Source: a virus. From it: 21,169 bases of DNA. The position numbers and the translations under genes were made by a program. Location: positions 1-21,169 of the IMG/VR virus record IMGVR_UViG_3300006641_000225. One strand, written 5' to 3'. A model generated the notes under the pieces. The model saw nothing but the letters and a program-made list of their open reading frames with translations. It was not told the origin of the DNA and searched no databases. Position 1 is the first letter of the stretch. Every line of letters begins with the position of its first letter. Positions 15,390-21,169 of the stretch are shown here, piece after piece.

Positions 15390-17309
15390 TCACGCCGCGT
15401 TCTGCGGCGATCCCATGATCCGTCCAGCCGCCTCGATCGGGCGGATGTTGCTTTCCATCTCCTCGCGGCGAGCCTTGGCCGCCGTCAGAGCCGCGTTTGC
15501 CTGCTTGCCGGCCACGTCCGCCTGAGCGCCAGCCATCGCCAGCTGCTGTTGAGCCTGCGCCATCGGGTCGGGAGGCGCCGGTTCATTGATCGACTTCGCG
15601 ATCTGGGCCGACAGAGACGACGGCAGCGGACTGTATTCGATCATCTGAGCCAGCACCTGCGGCGCGATCGGCATCTCTTTGAGGATCGGCATCATCTGAA
15701 CCAGCATGCCCCAGACGGCTTCCTTCTGGTTCTGGCTCATGGGCGCTTCGTCTACGACGATGTCATACTTGACGACCCCCGGCTGACGCACGAGCGGCCG
15801 GTATTCGATGCCGCGATCGCCATTGATGCGGATCAGGCGGCCGTCGCTCATGTACCTCACGATGTAGTCGAGCAGCACACGGCCCTGCATCTTGCGATAG
15901 CGCCGAAGGCTATCGAAGAACGTGGCCAAGATCGCATAGCCCGAGCGCTTGCGCTGGGCCTCAAGCACGCCGGCCTGCTCCCGCTGCACGAGCCCGAGCA
16001 TTTCCAAATTAATGCCGGAAACCTGCGGCAAGCTCTCAACCGCAAACTCCAGAATGGATTGGATGCCCTGCGGCAGCGGCGGAGCGGTTCGTTCCTTAAT
16101 TCGGTTGCCCGCAATCGCGCCCGGCTGCAGCTCGATCATGCTATCCGGCCGCGCCCAATCGTCCTGCGCCTTCCGCGCGTTGACGAACGCATTTTGCTCG
16201 TAAAACAGCCCGCCCTTGCTGTTGGTGTTGATGATGTGGAGCAACTGCGAAAGCTGCTTGTTGGCCCACATCTGCGGGTCCACCATGGCCTTGACGACGC
16301 CGTACCACGTGTTGCGGTTGCGATCGCGCTTGCCCGTGATGCAGGTGAACGTGAACGCGCCGCAATCTAGCTTCTTCGTCGGCTCCACGAGCACCGAGCC
16401 CGCATAGATCGCCTGCTTGTAGACACGGCGCTTGCCCTTGACAGCAGGAGGCGGCACAAACCCCTGCGTCAAGTAAAGCTCGGCCATCTGCTCAACCTGC
16501 TCAGCCGTCAGATCGGTAATCTGTCCCGACTGCGGGTCTTGCACCGCATAGGCGGGCTCCATGTCCCACCATTGCATCTGGATGACGCGAATAGGCCGGG
16601 TTGCAGCCGATGACGGGTTGCCGTCCGTCGCCCGGTACTGATCGCCGGCAATGTTGTTGTGCAGATCCGAGCCGGTTTCGATCGCCTTGTCCTGCTGGCC
16701 GCGCACTTCGTCGATCTTGCTCGGCCACTTCGATTTGAACTCATCCGGGTCATAGTCGCGCATGCGATACACATAGCGCGCATCCACGAGATTCCGCTTC
16801 TTGGCCGTTGGGTCCCAGCCCATTTCGAGCGGGTCAATCCGGTGCACGAGAACGTCGCCCTCGGCGCTGGTTTCATAGCTCAGCGTCGTCTCGGTCCAGC
16901 CCATACCGGAGATGATCGTGTCAGAAAACGCGTCGCTTTCCTCGTCCTCCGCGTCGCAGTTGTCGCGCACCCAATCGGCCGCCGCGCCAAGCATCTCGCT
17001 GGCCTTGGCGTCGCCGATCTCGCGCGGATAATACTGCACGGCCTGCCGATTAAGCACCTCGGCGCCCATCACCGCAGACACCATCGGATCGACGCGGTTG
17101 AACGTGATCGGAACGCGCATTTCTTCCATCATGGCCGCGCGATCGTCCGCCGACCATTGGTCGCCGCTCGTGAACTCGTACCACCGCTTGGCGTCGGCGC
17201 GCCATCCGCTCTGATGCTGATCCGCGCGGCGCTGCCACTCATTGAGCCGCTTGACCAAGGCTTCCGCATCGCGCGGCGTGTCGACGCTGTCGTCTGCTGT
17301 GTCGCTCAT
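15390..17309 (-). CDS. Portal protein, P22-like family (639 aa)
   Basis: The ATG at 17309 overlaps the terminase stop as ATGA and is preferred over a GTG three codons upstream. The 639-residue protein is close in size to P22 gp1 (725 aa). Visible family traits are an N-terminal helical region with WYEFTSGDQW, then RVPITFNRVDPMVSAVMGAEVLNRQ, a DTIISGMGWTETTLSYE segment, HRIDPLEMGWDP, and a C-terminal long helical Ala/Gln-rich tail (about 570-639). This matches the dodecameric portal ring through which DNA is packed and released. Gene order terminase-portal-scaffold-coat is the usual one. I see no truncation. Confidence 0.88.
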   Translation of the reverse strand: MSDTADDSVDTPRDAEALVKRLNEWQRRADQHQSGWRADAKRWYEFTSGDQWSADDRAAMMEEMRVPITFNRVDPMVSAVMGAEVLNRQAVQYYPREIGDAKASEMLGAAADWVRDNCDAEDEESDAFSDTIISGMGWTETTLSYETSAEGDVLVHRIDPLEMGWDPTAKKRNLVDARYVYRMRDYDPDEFKSKWPSKIDEVRGQQDKAIETGSDLHNNIAGDQYRATDGNPSSAATRPIRVIQMQWWDMEPAYAVQDPQSGQITDLTAEQVEQMAELYLTQGFVPPPAVKGKRRVYKQAIYAGSVLVEPTKKLDCGAFTFTCITGKRDRNRNTWYGVVKAMVDPQMWANKQLSQLLHIINTNSKGGLFYEQNAFVNARKAQDDWARPDSMIELQPGAIAGNRIKERTAPPLPQGIQSILEFAVESLPQVSGINLEMLGLVQREQAGVLEAQRKRSGYAILATFFDSLRRYRKMQGRVLLDYIVRYMSDGRLIRINGDRGIEYRPLVRQPGVVKYDIVVDEAPMSQNQKEAVWGMLVQMMPILKEMPIAPQVLAQMIEYSPLPSSLSAQIAKSINEPAPPDPMAQAQQQLAMAGAQADVAGKQANAALTAAKARREEMESNIRPIEAAGRIMGSPQNAA

Positions 17310-18832
17310 GCCGCCCACGCTGATTTAGGCGCTCGGCGCCGCTGATATCGATCCGGATTGTCGGGAATGCTTTCGGGAACGTGGCCGCATGCGCCCGTCA
17401 TGTACGCATCGGCGCAGTGCGATGCCCAATCATGGTGGGGCTCGCTCAGATACGTGCCGCGCTTGTCGTCCCATTTCTTGCGATAGTTGTCGAGACACTG
17501 GATACCGCGCGCGCAGCGAACCTCGTCGAACCAGCTCGCGGCGAGCAGCCGACGCGCGGCTTCGATCGCCTGTTGCTTGTCGGGGATGCGCGGCACCACG
17601 CGGAACGTCAGCCCTAGCCCACGGGCCACATCGACCGTCGATTGAGCGCCGGGCATAACCCAATGCGAGTTGTCGAGATCGTGCGGGCCGTAGTGCGTCC
17701 CGTATATCCAACCATGCTCGGTCGCGCGGTCGCGGATGACGCGGGCATAGTGATCGACGCCCTCGCCCGTGTTTTCATAGTAATCGATAAAGTGGAACAT
17801 ACCGCCGTGTGTCTGGTAAAACCACACTGCCGTGCTGTCATCCTTGCCGATGTCCCAACACGTGTGCACCGGCCGCGTCGGGTCGATCGCGATCTTGCCG
17901 ATGCGGCCCTGCTCACGGGCCTTGAGCATCTGGGTCTGGAAATAGGCGCCCTGCACAGACGCGTTGAACGCCTCCGGCAGAACGGACGGATATTCCCTCA
18001 TCATGTCGTCAGGCCCGATCGCCTGGCGCTTGATGACGTACCACGCGCGCTGCTCTGGCGAGAGCGCGACCTGGTGCTTGACTTCCAGGTCTCGGAAGTA
18101 GTCGTCCATCTCGCGCGGGATCGTCACCAACGCGGGATCGTCCACATAATCGGGGTGTGCGTGCCACGGTGAGAAGTGCAACTTGAATTGCTGCAGGGAA
18201 AGTTGCCGCCCGAGCTTCGCCACGCGCTCGGCATCGCTCACCAGATCGTAGAAATCGCCGCCCGCGCCTTCGGCCGTGCTCTCGACGAATATCATCTGTC
18301 CGCGATGCACCGTACCGAAGGCACCCGTCCTGATCTCTCGCGCCTTCTCGGGGTGCTTCACGCTGATCTTGCCGAACTCAGACACGTGCAATATCTGCAG
18401 CGTGCCGCCGCGGTGGCTCGTGCCGACGCTCACAGATGATCCGTTCTTCCACTGCAACTCAAAGGCGTTTTCCTTCGTGAGCGGATTAGCCTCGCGCACA
18501 AGCTGGGGCAGCCCATCGTAGGCGTATTTGATCTTCGCGAGCTTGTCCTTGGCGTCGTCAATCGTCAGGTCGACGATGCCGGCCGCCGTTGACGGACGGA
18601 ACGTGCACGTGTCCGCGATAAACAGCGCAATGAATGTGCTGAACCCCAGCTGCCGCGCCTTGGGGATGACGTTGAGGGTGTGCATCTCATCCCATAGCCG
18701 GCGCTGGGCGGCATTCGGCACAAACGACACGGCGTTGCCGGCCGCGTCGCGGATGCGATAGAGGGTGCAGAGCCGCCACCACCGATCGGTGTATAGCTTC
18801 GCAACCTGTTCTCGGGCCGCGTCAAGCGCCAT
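17306..18832 (-). CDS. Terminase large subunit, ATPase and nuclease (508 aa)
   Basis: I chose the ATG at 18832, which overlaps the small-terminase stop by 11 bases; the longer frame adds only ten unlikely residues. The N-terminal ATPase carries a deviant Walker A, KARQLGFST (about 58-66), a Walker B-like LHVSEFG (148-154) and a motif-III-like VESTAEG (183-189). The C-terminal RNase H-like nuclease shows HTCWDIGKDDSTA (first Asp about 327), a middle HYGPHDLDN segment and a late HDWASHCADA with acidic residues near 468-475. The enzyme cuts concatemeric DNA and pumps it into the head through the portal. Its stop overlaps the portal start (ATGA). Size and order are normal for this class. Confidence 0.9.
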   Translation of the reverse strand: MALDAAREQVAKLYTDRWWRLCTLYRIRDAAGNAVSFVPNAAQRRLWDEMHTLNVIPKARQLGFSTFIALFIADTCTFRPSTAAGIVDLTIDDAKDKLAKIKYAYDGLPQLVREANPLTKENAFELQWKNGSSVSVGTSHRGGTLQILHVSEFGKISVKHPEKAREIRTGAFGTVHRGQMIFVESTAEGAGGDFYDLVSDAERVAKLGRQLSLQQFKLHFSPWHAHPDYVDDPALVTIPREMDDYFRDLEVKHQVALSPEQRAWYVIKRQAIGPDDMMREYPSVLPEAFNASVQGAYFQTQMLKAREQGRIGKIAIDPTRPVHTCWDIGKDDSTAVWFYQTHGGMFHFIDYYENTGEGVDHYARVIRDRATEHGWIYGTHYGPHDLDNSHWVMPGAQSTVDVARGLGLTFRVVPRIPDKQQAIEAARRLLAASWFDEVRCARGIQCLDNYRKKWDDKRGTYLSEPHHDWASHCADAYMTGACGHVPESIPDNPDRYQRRRAPKSAWAA

Positions 18833-19295
18833 CGCCACTCGCCTTTGGGAACACCGACACAACGCCGGCCTTGGCCATCACCTCGCCCCAGCCGTCGCCT
18901 GCCGTCATGACGTGCTCGGCTTTGTCGCCCCACACGCGCGGATTGCGGCGCCCTGCCGTCCATTTCGCGGCGTCAATCACCACCTTTGCAATTTCCGCCG
19001 TCACGGGCTGCCCGTCGTCCTGCCGTAGTGTCCCGCGCGCCAACTGCTGTGCAATTTGTGGCACTCGCTCGGCGAATGCGTGTGCGGATGCTTCGCGCGC
19101 GCGCGTGTACAACTGACCAAAGTCCGCGTGTCTATGCGCCCATCTCAAAATCGTTCGCTCACGCGGCATATCGGGGAGCGCTTCGATCTCTGCCAGCGTG
19201 AGGCCTTCGACCACGAGATCGCAGATGCGCTCGCCCATCTCTGGCGTGTAGGTCGATTGATGTCCGCCCTTATCCTTAGGCGTGTCGTCACTCAT
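18822..19295 (-). CDS. Terminase small subunit (157 aa)
   Basis: The 157-residue protein has an N-terminal helix-turn-helix-like region (about 16-52: YTPEMGERICDLVVEGLTLA, a turn, then MPRERTILRWAHRH), followed by ADFGQLYTRAREASAHAFAERV, a pattern shared with Sf6 gp1-type small terminases. It binds the packaging start site on DNA and recruits the large subunit. GAGG, within the end of the upstream stop region, lies a few bases before the ATG. The following large-terminase gene overlaps it by 11 bases. The C-terminal part (115-157) is Gly/Ala-rich and probably contacts the large subunit. Confidence 0.85.
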   Translation of the reverse strand: MSDDTPKDKGGHQSTYTPEMGERICDLVVEGLTLAEIEALPDMPRERTILRWAHRHADFGQLYTRAREASAHAFAERVPQIAQQLARGTLRQDDGQPVTAEIAKVVIDAAKWTAGRRNPRVWGDKAEHVMTAGDGWGEVMAKAGVVSVFPKASGDGA

Positions 19296-19302
19296 GCGGT
19301 CC

Positions 19303-20244
19303 TCACAGTACGGCGGTTACTCCACGAGCATCGCAGGCGCGCCGGTACAGATCGGCGAAGCGGACTCGAATGTCGATCTGAGGCAGGGACGGGCGATCGG
19401 AGCCAGACCAGCCAATCATGAGCGCGAAAATGGGCACGAGCGTTGACACGAGCGCCATAAATGCGGCGATCGCAATCTGTGTCCAGGTCTGCGCGTCCGC
19501 GGATGGTTCAAGCGTTCCCCATGCTACCTGAGCGATAAAATCGGTTTGCGCCACAACTTTCGAGTGCTTGTACTCTGTTTTCGCGCCGGCTTCTCGGGCT
19601 TTGTCCACGAGACGCTGTGTCGCCTCAATGCGGCCCGTCAGGTCGTCCCGCTTCTCGGCGGTTGCGATGCGGGCAACCAACGCGGCGCGCTGATCCATGA
19701 GTGCCTTGCACTTGACCTTGCAACCACCGCGTGCGGTCTCAAGCTCGATGGCTTTGTCCATCGCGGGCAGCTCGCCTTTGAGGCCGTCAGCGGTAACGGT
19801 CGCTGCCCATGCGTTGGCGGCCGTCAGCTCGGCCAGTTGGTCACGCCAGAGCTTGAGGTTGGCTCGGTGGTCCGTGATCGTGTCCTGCGCTTCCGCGTGA
19901 ACGGCATTCTTGATGTGGGTATCCTTGCTCTCAACCGTGCGGACGCCGACCGTATAGGCCAGGTGCGTACCGTACTCGGCGACCGCGAAAAACGCGCCGG
20001 CCGCGATGCACAGCGCGCCGAATGCTTTGCCGCCGTGGCGCATCTCGTGGCGTCCGTAGGTGAGCGCGATTGGAGCGAGCAGTGTCACGAGCACAAGCGC
20101 CAGAGCGTGTCCGCCGCTCATGGACGAGCCAAATGCATACGACATCCAACACGATGCCACGATGCCGACGAGGCCTAGGGTGCGGGCCAGTGCGGGGATT
20201 TCGGCGGGAGAGCTGGCGTGAATCCAGCCAGTAATAGCGCGCAT
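19303..20244 (-). CDS. Four-helix membrane protein with large coiled-coil loop (313 aa)
   Basis: The 313-residue protein has likely membrane helices at about 22-40, 45-63, 74-98 and 255-278. The loop between helices 3 and 4 (about 100-254) is charged and helical, with a C175-x3-C179 pair. If the N-terminus is cytoplasmic, four helices put the loop in the periplasm, where the two Cys could pair. GGAGG precedes the ATG by four bases (GGAGGCGTC). It sits just before terminase and is the first gene after a possible promoter. I do not recognise the family. Envelope functions such as superinfection exclusion or lysis control are possible, but nothing in the sequence proves them. Confidence 0.65.
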   Translation of the reverse strand: MRAITGWIHASSPAEIPALARTLGLVGIVASCWMSYAFGSSMSGGHALALVLVTLLAPIALTYGRHEMRHGGKAFGALCIAAGAFFAVAEYGTHLAYTVGVRTVESKDTHIKNAVHAEAQDTITDHRANLKLWRDQLAELTAANAWAATVTADGLKGELPAMDKAIELETARGGCKVKCKALMDQRAALVARIATAEKRDDLTGRIEATQRLVDKAREAGAKTEYKHSKVVAQTDFIAQVAWGTLEPSADAQTWTQIAIAAFMALVSTLVPIFALMIGWSGSDRPSLPQIDIRVRFADLYRRACDARGVTAVL

Positions 20245-20300
20245 GACGCCTCCGATAGGGGTGAGACGCTGGCACTAGATGACGCGGGAGTGATGCCGAC

Positions 20301-20329
20301 AAATTACACTGTGGCGGGGGTGTGGTCAA
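20301..20329 (-). promoter_or_regulatory. Possible sigma70-type promoter before the membrane protein and packaging genes
   Basis: The sense strand reads TTGACC (20329-20324), then either 15 bases to TGTAAT or 17 bases to TAATTT, near the -35/-10 consensus TTGACA/TATAAT. It begins in the stop region of the 70-aa gene and lies about 60 bases before the ATG at 20244, in an 81-base gap that otherwise holds nothing I can name. If real, it would start a transcript covering the whole structural operon. Confidence 0.3.
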
Positions 20330-20538
20330 CTCGGCCTGTCCAGACGAAACGTCGCCCGTAACGATTTCCCTGGGCGGTCGTCCGCCGCGCCAGCAAAGCC
20401 GCCTGCGCGAGCCCATTGAGTAATCGCGTCCACGACCTCATCAATATTGAGCGTCACCAGCACGCTGTCACTTTGCACCTGTACATGCATTGACAGGTGC
20501 CCCAAAATTACGTCGCGAAGGTCTTCCCTGCCTGTCAT
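20326..20538 (-). CDS. Small hypothetical protein (70 aa)
   Basis: The 70-residue product has a likely N-terminal helix (REDLRDVILGHL), a strand (DSVLVTLNI) and a helix (DEVVDAITQWARAGGF), ending in a basic tail. It looks like a small alpha/beta protein with no Cys or membrane segment. GAGGA lies about eight bases before the ATG, and a possible 9-codon ORF ends one base upstream, so translation may be coupled. The family is not recognised. Confidence 0.55.
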   Translation of the reverse strand: MTGREDLRDVILGHLSMHVQVQSDSVLVTLNIDEVVDAITQWARAGGFAGAADDRPGKSLRATFRLDRPS

Positions 20539-20539
20539 T

Positions 20540-20569
20540 TCACATGTCCTCGACCATCCAAACCGTCAT
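20540..20569 (-). CDS. Possible 9-residue mini-ORF (MTVWMVEDM)
   Basis: ATG at 20569 to TGA at 20540. AGGAG lies six bases upstream, a good ribosome site. The ATG overlaps the stop of a 17-codon ORF (ATGA), and the TGA is one base before the ATG of the 70-aa gene. It could be a leader peptide controlling the downstream gene or a tiny protein. The length alone makes it uncertain. Confidence 0.35.
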   Translation of the reverse strand: MTVWMVEDM

Positions 20570-20619
20570 ATCGTTCTCCTCTGCACCTCCCTAGGTGTTG
20601 CAACGGGGTCAATGCGCAT
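20566..20619 (-). CDS. Possible 17-residue mini-ORF (MRIDPVATPREVQRRTI)
   Basis: ATG at 20619 to TGA at 20566. GGAGG lies eight bases upstream, just after the stop of the 84-aa gene. It fills the gap between that gene and the next mini-ORF, with which it overlaps as ATGA. Chained overlaps plus ribosome sites favour translation, but no homology can be judged at this length. Confidence 0.35.
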   Translation of the reverse strand: MRIDPVATPREVQRRTI

Positions 20620-20636
20620 GCTTCGACCCTCCCTAG

Positions 20637-20888
20637 TCACGATTCCGAGACCACGTGGTTGACGCTCGGCTCATGGCGCGCTCTGAATGTGGCTGTGACG
20701 CCATCCGGGCACACAATAGCTATCTCAAACGGATTTTCGCCGCGCTCCCACCCATCATGACGGGTGTAATCAAGTTCGCAGGCCAATTGCGCGGCTTCAT
20801 TTCGATTGCTTGGCTGCTTCAGCCCTGGAAACCACCGCGCGTCCTCCTCAGTCTCGCCCAGGTCCGGGAAATAGTAGCGCCACAACAT
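20637..20888 (-). CDS. Small hypothetical protein (84 aa)
   Basis: I chose the second ATG at 20888 because GGAGG (20894-20898) lies five bases upstream. The first ATG at 20900 would add four residues. The product starts MLWRYYFPDLGETEEDARWF and has a middle segment DYTRHDGWERGENPFEIAIV then PDGVTATFRARHEPSV. A HDGWE turn followed by beta strands and an acidic end recurs in small phage proteins of unknown function, as I recall them. It follows the zinc-ribbon gene and precedes the mini-ORFs. No enzymatic motif is visible. Confidence 0.55.
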   Translation of the reverse strand: MLWRYYFPDLGETEEDARWFPGLKQPSNRNEAAQLACELDYTRHDGWERGENPFEIAIVCPDGVTATFRARHEPSVNHVVSES

Positions 20889-20893
20889 GCTGT

Positions 20894-20898
20894 CCTCC
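20894..20898 (-). promoter_or_regulatory. Ribosome binding site favouring the start at 20888
   Basis: GGAGG lies five bases before ATG 20888 and overlaps the G of the alternative ATG at 20900-20898. This supports the shorter 84-residue product. Confidence 0.5.
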
Positions 20899-20918
20899 AT
20901 CCCCTCACTCCCCCTTCT

Positions 20919-21167
20919 TCAGTCCCTCTCGAACGCTCTTGCGTACTCGGCTTGTCGCTCCAGATAGGCGTCGGCCTTAGCCTTCGCGACGTATCCTTCG
21001 CCGCCGTACTCCCCGCCGCAGAGCGGGCATGGCTTTTCGCCGTAGTTGACACACACGCACAGGTCTCCGCCGCAGTGACAATTGACAACCTGTTGCCCGT
21101 AGCAGAGTGGGCAACGCACGTGCCCCTTGGGAACGTGCAGATCGTCATCATAGAAATCGTCGTGCAT
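20919..21167 (-). CDS. Eight-cysteine zinc-ribbon-like small protein (82 aa)
   Basis: The ATG at 21167 lies two bases from the window edge, so the ribosome site and a possible upstream extension cannot be seen. The 82-residue product has Cys at 19, 22, 30, 32, 37, 39, 47 and 50, arranged as CPLC, CHC, CVC and CPLCGGEYGGEG. Outer CxxC pairs around inner CxC pairs, with a CxxCxGxxGxG-like end, recall the DnaJ-type zinc-binding domain, which holds two zinc ions. An acidic N-terminus and helical basic/acidic C-terminus (61-82) flank it. It may bind protein or nucleic acid. The role in the phage is unknown; the metal sites are inferred from Cys spacing. Confidence 0.6.
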   Translation of the reverse strand: MHDDFYDDDLHVPKGHVRCPLCYGQQVVNCHCGGDLCVCVNYGEKPCPLCGGEYGGEGYVAKAKADAYLERQAEYARAFERD

Positions 21168-21169
21168 CC

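Noticed and set aside
1-21169. CRISPR arrays, tRNA genes, insertion sequences, integrase or attachment sites
   Set aside because: I found no regularly spaced palindromic repeats, cloverleaf-like segments, transposase or recombinase motifs.

Overview
The window is a late structural module of a short-tailed (podovirus-type) bacteriophage or prophage. Every convincing gene lies on the minus strand, so transcription runs from the right end (21169) to the left (1). Genes are packed tightly: many stops and starts overlap as ATGA, TGATG or TAATG, and several starts are GTG or TTG. The DNA is GC-rich with strong third-position GC. With the style of the virion proteins this suggests a high-GC proteobacterial host, perhaps an alphaproteobacterium, but no host gene, tRNA, integrase or attachment site is present to prove it. 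Free phage and prophage cannot be told apart from this segment.

Layout in direction of transcription. (1) 21167-20326: small accessory genes, namely an eight-cysteine zinc-ribbon-like protein, an 84-aa unknown, two possible mini-ORFs (17 and 9 codons) chained by stop/start overlap, and a 70-aa unknown. (2) 20244-19303: a four-helix membrane protein with a long coiled-coil loop, possibly behind its own promoter. (3) 19295-15390: packaging genes, i.e. small terminase, large terminase and P22-like portal. (4) 15331-12680: scaffold-like protein, N4-gp56-family major capsid protein and a probable head decoration protein. The scaffold and capsid genes are each preceded by a non-coding gap holding two GC-rich hairpins. 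(5) 12664-9215: connector and tail, with two tandem paralogous head-tail adaptors and a nozzle protein that carries an inserted carbohydrate-binding-like domain. (6) 9228-4071: distal tail and host recognition, with a coiled-coil protein ending in a lambda-J-like region, three small tail proteins, a polyglycine-rich fibre and a 565-aa repeat-containing fibre. (7) 4058-1: a small secreted-looking protein, a coiled-coil protein, a GNAT-like protein placed like T7 gp13, and three Gly/Ala-rich probable DNA-ejection (internal virion) proteins, the last running off the left edge.

Together these genes would package DNA (terminase and portal), build the head (scaffold, coat, decoration), close it with an adaptor/nozzle tail stub, attach to the cell surface (fibres and the lectin-like insert) and deliver DNA through ejected internal proteins. 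The phage looks mosaic: P22-like portal, N4-gp56-type coat, SU10/T7-type adaptor and nozzle, and a T7-like order of internal proteins. The most notable features are the duplicated adaptor gene, the lectin-like insertion in the nozzle, the paired hairpins before scaffold and capsid, the mini-ORF chain and the duplicated N-terminal motif of the last ejection protein.
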